Origin: an uncultured Alphaproteobacteria bacterium
Lineage (GTDB): Bacteria > Pseudomonadota > Alphaproteobacteria > Thalassobaculales > Thalassobaculaceae
Direction of reading: 5' to 3'
Assembly (NCBI GenBank): GCA_937776645.1
Contig: CALMRI010000012.1
Coordinates: 1 to 64,000 of the forward strand
Length of the DNA stretch: 64,000 nt
Shown here: positions 59,635 to 64,000 of the stretch, piece by piece
Position numbering within the stretch: position 1 is the stretch's first letter
How the letters are laid out: each line of letters starts with the position of its first letter
Made by a program: the position numbers and the translations under genes
Notes under the pieces: model-generated
Databases searched by the model: none
Seen by the model: the letters and a program-made list of their open reading frames with translations, nothing else
Told to the model about the DNA's origin: nothing

Positions 59635-60781
59635 CCCGGAGCTCCGCCAGGATCTCCTCACGGTCAGCGTCGATCCCCGGTGGTAGTTGATAGTCCACTT
59701 GGTTCACCCCGTCGATATGCAACGGGCTCGCGGCGGCGAGCGAGCGGCAGCCCTCGGCGTCGGTGATCCAGCGGATCATACCGCGGGCGTGCAGGTTCTC
59801 GTCCTCGACCACTTCATCAAGATCCTTGACCGACCCACAAGGCACCCGGGCCTTGTTCAGCCGCTCCATGATCTCGGCGCGCTCAAGGGTCTTCGACCAT
59901 GCCGAGATAAGCTCGGTGATTACCTCCAGGTTCTGTACCCGAGCCGCCATGGTTTCGAAGCGGGGATCGTCCTTCAGATCACCCTTGCCCATGGCGTCGA
60001 GCAGCCGCCGCCAGTGGGTGTCGTTATTGCAGATAATCGACGTGTAGCCATCTTTGGCCGGGTAGACCCCATAGGGCGCGATCGATAGGCCACCATGGAA
60101 ATTGCCGACCCGCTTCGGCACCCCGTCGCTGTCGAACATCAAGCCGAGATTGGAGGCGAAGGCGGGGAACACCGACTCCTGCATCGAGACGTCGACAAAG
60201 GAGCCCTCGCCGGTCCGCTCGCGCTTGACCAATGCCGTCATGACCCCGCCATAAAGGTGGATACCAGCTAAGAAGTCACAGAGCGCAACCCCGGCCTTGA
60301 CCGGCGGGTTCTCCGGAAAGCCGGTCTGGCTCATCACCCCGCCCATCGCCTGCACCGCTATATCCATCGCCTGATAGCCGGCATAGGGGCCGTCCTGGCC
60401 ATAGCCGCTGCCTGACGCATAGATCACGTTTGGATTGACCTGCTTAACCGCCGCATGTCCGACGCCAAGCCGGTCGACGACGCCGGGTGCGTAATTCTCA
60501 ATCACGATATCGACGGTCTCGGCAAGCTCGAGGAAGATCACCCGGTCGTCGGGATTTTTCAGGTCAAGTACGATGCTGCGCTTGTTCGGGTTTAGCATCT
60601 TGAACGGATAAAGCGCGCCGCCTCGGGCGTTGCGTCGGCGAAGATGTTCACCGCCCGGCGGCTCCACCTTGATCACATCCGCGCCTGCCATCGCCATCAG
60701 GAAGGTGGCGTAGGGGCCGTTGTAAATCTGCGTCATATCCAGGACGCGGATGCCGTGAAGCGGGTTTTGGCCGGAGGGCAT
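59609..60781 (-). CDS. CaiB/BaiF family CoA transferase
   Basis: LHGIRVLDMTQIYNGPYATFLMAMAGADVIKVEPPGGEHLRRRN, LNPNKRSIVLDLKNPDDR, QAMDIAVQAMGGVMSQTGFPENPPVKAG. Confidence 0.95.
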   Translation of the reverse strand: MPSGQNPLHGIRVLDMTQIYNGPYATFLMAMAGADVIKVEPPGGEHLRRRNARGGALYPFKMLNPNKRSIVLDLKNPDDRVIFLELAETVDIVIENYAPGVVDRLGVGHAAVKQVNPNVIYASGSGYGQDGPYAGYQAMDIAVQAMGGVMSQTGFPENPPVKAGVALCDFLAGIHLYGGVMTALVKRERTGEGSFVDVSMQESVFPAFASNLGLMFDSDGVPKRVGNFHGGLSIAPYGVYPAKDGYTSIICNNDTHWRRLLDAMGKGDLKDDPRFETMAARVQNLEVITELISAWSKTLERAEIMERLNKARVPCGSVKDLDEVVEDENLHARGMIRWITDAEGCRSLAAASPLHIDGVNQVDYQLPPGIDADREEILAELRARPSRSSG

Positions 60782-60929
60782 GAACGATCCTTGAAGTGTC
60801 AAACGAGAAGCGGCTTCGGACCGCACTGTTAGCGCCAGTTTGCTGATTTAACCATGGCGACGGGAAGAGGGGCGCGAGTCAATCATCCCTGGGATATAGT
60901 TTCGCCAGTCTTTTCGTCCGCTATTTGTC

Positions 60930-62174
60930 ATGAAGGAATGCCCCGTGGCCATTGATCTGGATTACAGTTCCCTGCTTCGCTCGAACCTGCCGGCCCCGGC
61001 CAAGCGTTGGGGCGGCTTCCCACCCTTTAACTTCGTCGGTGGCAACAATGACGCCGGCAGCGTGCCGGTCGAGGATATGATCGCAGCGACCGCCTCGGTG
61101 TTGCGGCGCGAGGGTACGACCCTGGCGACCTACGGAATGCAAAGCGGCCCGCTTGGCTACAAGCCCTTGCGTGAGTTTGTCGCCAACAAGCTCGCCAAGC
61201 GCAGCAGCATGACGGTTTCGCCCGACAATGTGTTGATCACCTCGGGCTCGAATCACGGTCTGGAGCTGGTGAACCTTATCCTTTGTCAGCCGGGCGATAC
61301 GGTCCTGGTCGAACAGTTCAGCTATGGCAGTGCCCTTGGTCGGTTGCGCAAGCATGGCGCCACGCCGGTCGGTATCCAGCTAGATGATAGCGGCATGCGC
61401 ATGGATCTGTTGGCGGTCAAGCTTGCTGAACTGAAAGCCCAGGGCGTGACGCCGAAATACATTTACGTTATTCCGACGGTGCAAAATCCCAGCGGCAGCA
61501 TCATGCCCGAGACGCGCCGGCACGAACTGCTCCGGTTGTCCGAGGAATACGCCGTGCCGATCCTCGAGGATGAGTGCTATGCCGATCTGCTATGGGATGG
61601 CGAACGGCCACCGGCGATCGCCGCTTTGGACGGCGGCAACCGGGTGATCCATGTCGGCTCGTTCTCGAAAAGCATCGCACCAGCCTTGCGGGTCGGTTAC
61701 GTCGCCGCTGATTGGGCGGTGATCTCGCAAATGCTGGCCTGCAAGAATGACGGCGGTACCGGGGCGCTGGAGCAGATGATGCTGGCCGAGTATTGCGCTA
61801 CGAAGTTCGACAATCACATCGATACCCTGTGCGTAACCTTGAAAGGCAAACTCGACACGATGACCGAGGCCGTGTCGGAACATTTCGGCACGGCAGCGGA
61901 ATTCGTCACACCGAAAGGCGGGATTTTCTTGTGGATCACCCTGCCCGATACTGTCGACACCATGAAACTGGCCCAGGCAGCGGCGGCAGAGGGTATCGCC
62001 ATCAATCCCGGTCCGGAATGGGCATCCGACGCCGAGCCGGCGCGCTCCAGGTTCCGGCTGTGCTTTGGCAGCCCGACAACCGAGGAGATCCGCGACGGCG
62101 TGAAGGCACTGGCCGAGATCTGCCATCGGGAGTTCGGGGTGCCGGTGCGCGGCGCCAATATCGAACGGCGGTAA
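60930..62174 (+). CDS. PLP-dependent aminotransferase (class I/II, 2-aminoadipate transaminase-like)
   Basis: TYGMQSGPLGYKPLREFVANKL, VLITSGSNHGLELVNLILCQPGDTVLVEQFSYG, VIPTVQNPSGSIMPETRRHELL, HVGSFSKSIAPALRVGYVAAD. Confidence 0.94.
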   Translation: MKECPVAIDLDYSSLLRSNLPAPAKRWGGFPPFNFVGGNNDAGSVPVEDMIAATASVLRREGTTLATYGMQSGPLGYKPLREFVANKLAKRSSMTVSPDNVLITSGSNHGLELVNLILCQPGDTVLVEQFSYGSALGRLRKHGATPVGIQLDDSGMRMDLLAVKLAELKAQGVTPKYIYVIPTVQNPSGSIMPETRRHELLRLSEEYAVPILEDECYADLLWDGERPPAIAALDGGNRVIHVGSFSKSIAPALRVGYVAADWAVISQMLACKNDGGTGALEQMMLAEYCATKFDNHIDTLCVTLKGKLDTMTEAVSEHFGTAAEFVTPKGGIFLWITLPDTVDTMKLAQAAAAEGIAINPGPEWASDAEPARSRFRLCFGSPTTEEIRDGVKALAEICHREFGVPVRGANIERR

Positions 62175-62180
62175 CCAACG

Positions 62181-63416
62181 ATGGCGCCGGAAACGCCCAA
62201 CGGGTCAACCATTCGTGGATCTGGCTTTCCTGGGTCCACAGCGCCGTTTGCTCGTATCGTCTGGCCCTTCGCCATCGCCGAAACCCTGGTCTGGGCTTGT
62301 TATTACTATTCCTTCCCGGCTTTGCTGCCAACTTGGGAGGTCGAGCTCGGATTTTCAAAGACCGAGCTGACCGGCGCGTTCACGCTCTCGCTCATTGTCT
62401 CGGCGGTGCTTGCGCCAATGGCCGGGCGGCAAATCGATCATGGCCGCGGCCGAATAGTCTTCGCCGGCGGCGCGGTACTGGCCGCCGGCATGCTGTTCCT
62501 GCTCGCGCAAGTCACCGAGGTGTGGCAGTTCTACGCGGTTTGGGTTGGCATCGGCGTCGGCATGGCTGGCTCACTCTACGAGCCGTGCTTCGCGATCATC
62601 ACTCATTCCATGGGAAGTCAGGCGCGGCGGGCAATCATTCTCGTCACCCTGGCGGCTGGTTTCGCCGGTACGGTCTCGTTTCCCAGCGCCCACATCCTCA
62701 CCGGCCTGTTCGGTTGGCGAGTCACGGTTATCGTCTTCGCACTCGTTGTCGTGACGGTCTGCGTGCCGCTCATTTTTTACGGGTGCCGCCACGCCGCCAG
62801 CAGCGCCCTGACCGCCGCCCCCCGGGCGAGCAGCAACGCCCGGCAGGCCATGGGGGTAACGCGCACTCTGACGTTCTGGATGATCGCCATCGCCTTCAGC
62901 TTGCTGGCGCTGGATCACGGTCTGATCCTCAGCCATTTGCTGCCCATCCTGGCAAACCGAGGCCTGAGCCAGGACATGGCGGTCTTCGCCGCCTCGATGA
63001 TCGGGCCAATGCAGGTGGCCGGGCGGCTAGCGATGATCGCCGCCGAGCGCCATGTCTCAGTTCTGGCGATCTGCTGTGCCTGTTTCATCTCGATGTCGCT
63101 TGCGGGGACGGCAATTTACCTGACAACCTCCTTCGCCTTACTGATCGTTCCGTTCATCATTTTGCAAGGCGCCGGCGCCGGCGTGCTCAGCATCATTCGG
63201 CCGACCGTCGTCGCCGAGTTGCTCGGGCGTAAGGATTTCGGCGTGGTCTCAGGCATGCTCGCGGTTGGCTTCGTCGCGGGTTCCGCCTTCGCACCGACCG
63301 TCGCCTCGCTGTTCTGGCGGGTCGGCGGTTATGATCTGGTGCTTTTGTTGACCATCGCTATTCCATTGGCGGCGCTATTAGCGATCATCGGCGCCTGGCG
63401 AACCCGCCAAGAATAG
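62181..63416 (+). CDS. MFS transporter
   Basis: About 12 hydrophobic segments; FSKTELTGAFTLSLIVSAVLAPMAGRQIDHGRGRIVFAGGAVLAAGMLFL; GAGVLSIIRPTVVAELLGRKDFGVVSGML. Confidence 0.93.
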   Translation: MAPETPNGSTIRGSGFPGSTAPFARIVWPFAIAETLVWACYYYSFPALLPTWEVELGFSKTELTGAFTLSLIVSAVLAPMAGRQIDHGRGRIVFAGGAVLAAGMLFLLAQVTEVWQFYAVWVGIGVGMAGSLYEPCFAIITHSMGSQARRAIILVTLAAGFAGTVSFPSAHILTGLFGWRVTVIVFALVVVTVCVPLIFYGCRHAASSALTAAPRASSNARQAMGVTRTLTFWMIAIAFSLLALDHGLILSHLLPILANRGLSQDMAVFAASMIGPMQVAGRLAMIAAERHVSVLAICCACFISMSLAGTAIYLTTSFALLIVPFIILQGAGAGVLSIIRPTVVAELLGRKDFGVVSGMLAVGFVAGSAFAPTVASLFWRVGGYDLVLLLTIAIPLAALLAIIGAWRTRQE

Positions 63417-63446
63417 GACCACTTGTCTCGGGCCGCCCGCGCTTCC

Positions 63447-63794
63447 CTAGGTGTTTAGGCTCGCTTGGTTCCGGCCACCCGCCGGCAATTCAATCGCCAG
63501 CATGACATTGCTGAGACCCTTGCCGTGAATGTCCTGGGCCAATGAGATTGTCACCCCGCCACCAAGCGCTTTTTCTATGACGAAGTTGAGCGCCTTGAGC
63601 TTCGGCACTTCGTAACGCGTGACCGGCCCTTCGGCGATATGTGCATAAGCCGCCATCACCCGTTCTTCGGTCAGCGTGTCGCGCAGAAACGACCAGTCGG
63701 TTTCCTCATAGGCGATGACCGAGACGTTTGATGTGTTGCCCTTGTCGCCGGCCCGGCAATGGGCCAGGTCATAGACCCTGATCGTATCATTCAC
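63447..63794 (-). CDS. AtuA-associated small protein (DUF4387/AtuA C-terminal-like)
   Basis: IRVYDLAHCRAGDKGNTSNVSVIAYEETDWSFLRDTLTEERVMAAYAHI...VTRYEVPKLKALNFVIEKALGGGVTISLAQDIHGKGLSNVMLAIEL. Confidence 0.85.
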   Translation of the reverse strand: MNDTIRVYDLAHCRAGDKGNTSNVSVIAYEETDWSFLRDTLTEERVMAAYAHIAEGPVTRYEVPKLKALNFVIEKALGGGVTISLAQDIHGKGLSNVMLAIELPAGGRNQASLNT

Positions 63795-64000
63795 AACCTA
63801 CCCTCCATCACCACTTCGGTGCGGACCAATTCACGAGGCAGCAGCAGGGATTTCACCGCCAGCACTTCGCGGACCATCGGTCCCTTACCACCGCCGGCAC
63901 CGCCGGGACCGTGCATATGCATCGACCGAACCTCGAAACCGACCGCCTCGGCGGCCTTGCGATCCTTGGCCCGGGCAGCGACTCGTAGCCGCACCTCGTA
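63791..64000 (-). CDS. AtuA-like (DUF1446) protein, C-terminus only (runs off the window)
   Basis: MRLRVAARAKDRKAAEAVGFEVRSMHMHGPGGAGGGKGPMVREVLAVKSLLLPRELV; overlaps the downstream partner by 4 bp. Confidence 0.7.
   Translation of the reverse strand, partial: YEVRLRVAARAKDRKAAEAVGFEVRSMHMHGPGGAGGGKGPMVREVLAVKSLLLPRELVRTEVVMEGRL

Noticed and set aside
61793-63232. 479-aa plus-strand ORF overlapping the aminotransferase and MFS genes
   Set aside because: Arg/His-rich shadow translation of two well-supported genes in another frame; no domain recognisable.
1-64000. CRISPR arrays, tRNA/rRNA genes, toxin-antitoxin or restriction systems
   Set aside because: Looked for regularly spaced direct repeats, T-loop GGTTCGAATCC-type signatures and defence-gene motifs; none were convincing by eye.

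Overview
The window is about 64 kb of GC-rich, alphaproteobacterial-looking chromosome (Rhodospirillales-like by gene order; this is inference, with no search run). Housekeeping blocks: SRP RNA-dnaX-ybaB-recR; gloB, a methyltransferase, a chorismate mutase-like gene, hisC, tyrA, a DUF2125 gene and a chaC-like gene; folB/folM-like; uvrC-pgsA-mobB-moeA-moaD-moaE; fmt-def. Around them lie accessory catabolic genes (Gfo/Idh, amidohydrolase, 2OG-Fe oxygenases, GMC, nitroreductase, GSTs, MmgE/PrpD-MaoC-acyl-CoA dehydrogenase, Rieske-SDR-CoA transferase, AtuA-like) and a sugar-modification island at about 44.8-54.4 kb. The main new reading is the wreckage and mobile DNA. An intact IS1595-family element (45474-46574) with a perfect 8-bp target duplication splits a TPR/glycosyltransferase gene; removing it restores the frame exactly. 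A truncated IS3 element joins two decapitated genes, that same glycosyltransferase and an asparagine-synthase-like C-terminus. IS481, IS5-like and IS630 relics are present, the latter two with their middle deleted. Decayed genes include an M10/serralysin-like protease, a NUDIX hydrolase, a DUF302 gene with one in-frame TGA, and an SDR with a +1 frameshift. Other features are a 38-bp perfect loop-less palindrome, a three-copy dispersed intergenic repeat and REP-like repeats. No CRISPR array, tRNA, rRNA or recognisable defence system was found. I do not see a clearly novel biological system. The best candidates for follow-up are the partly eroded glycan island and the dispersed repeat family.
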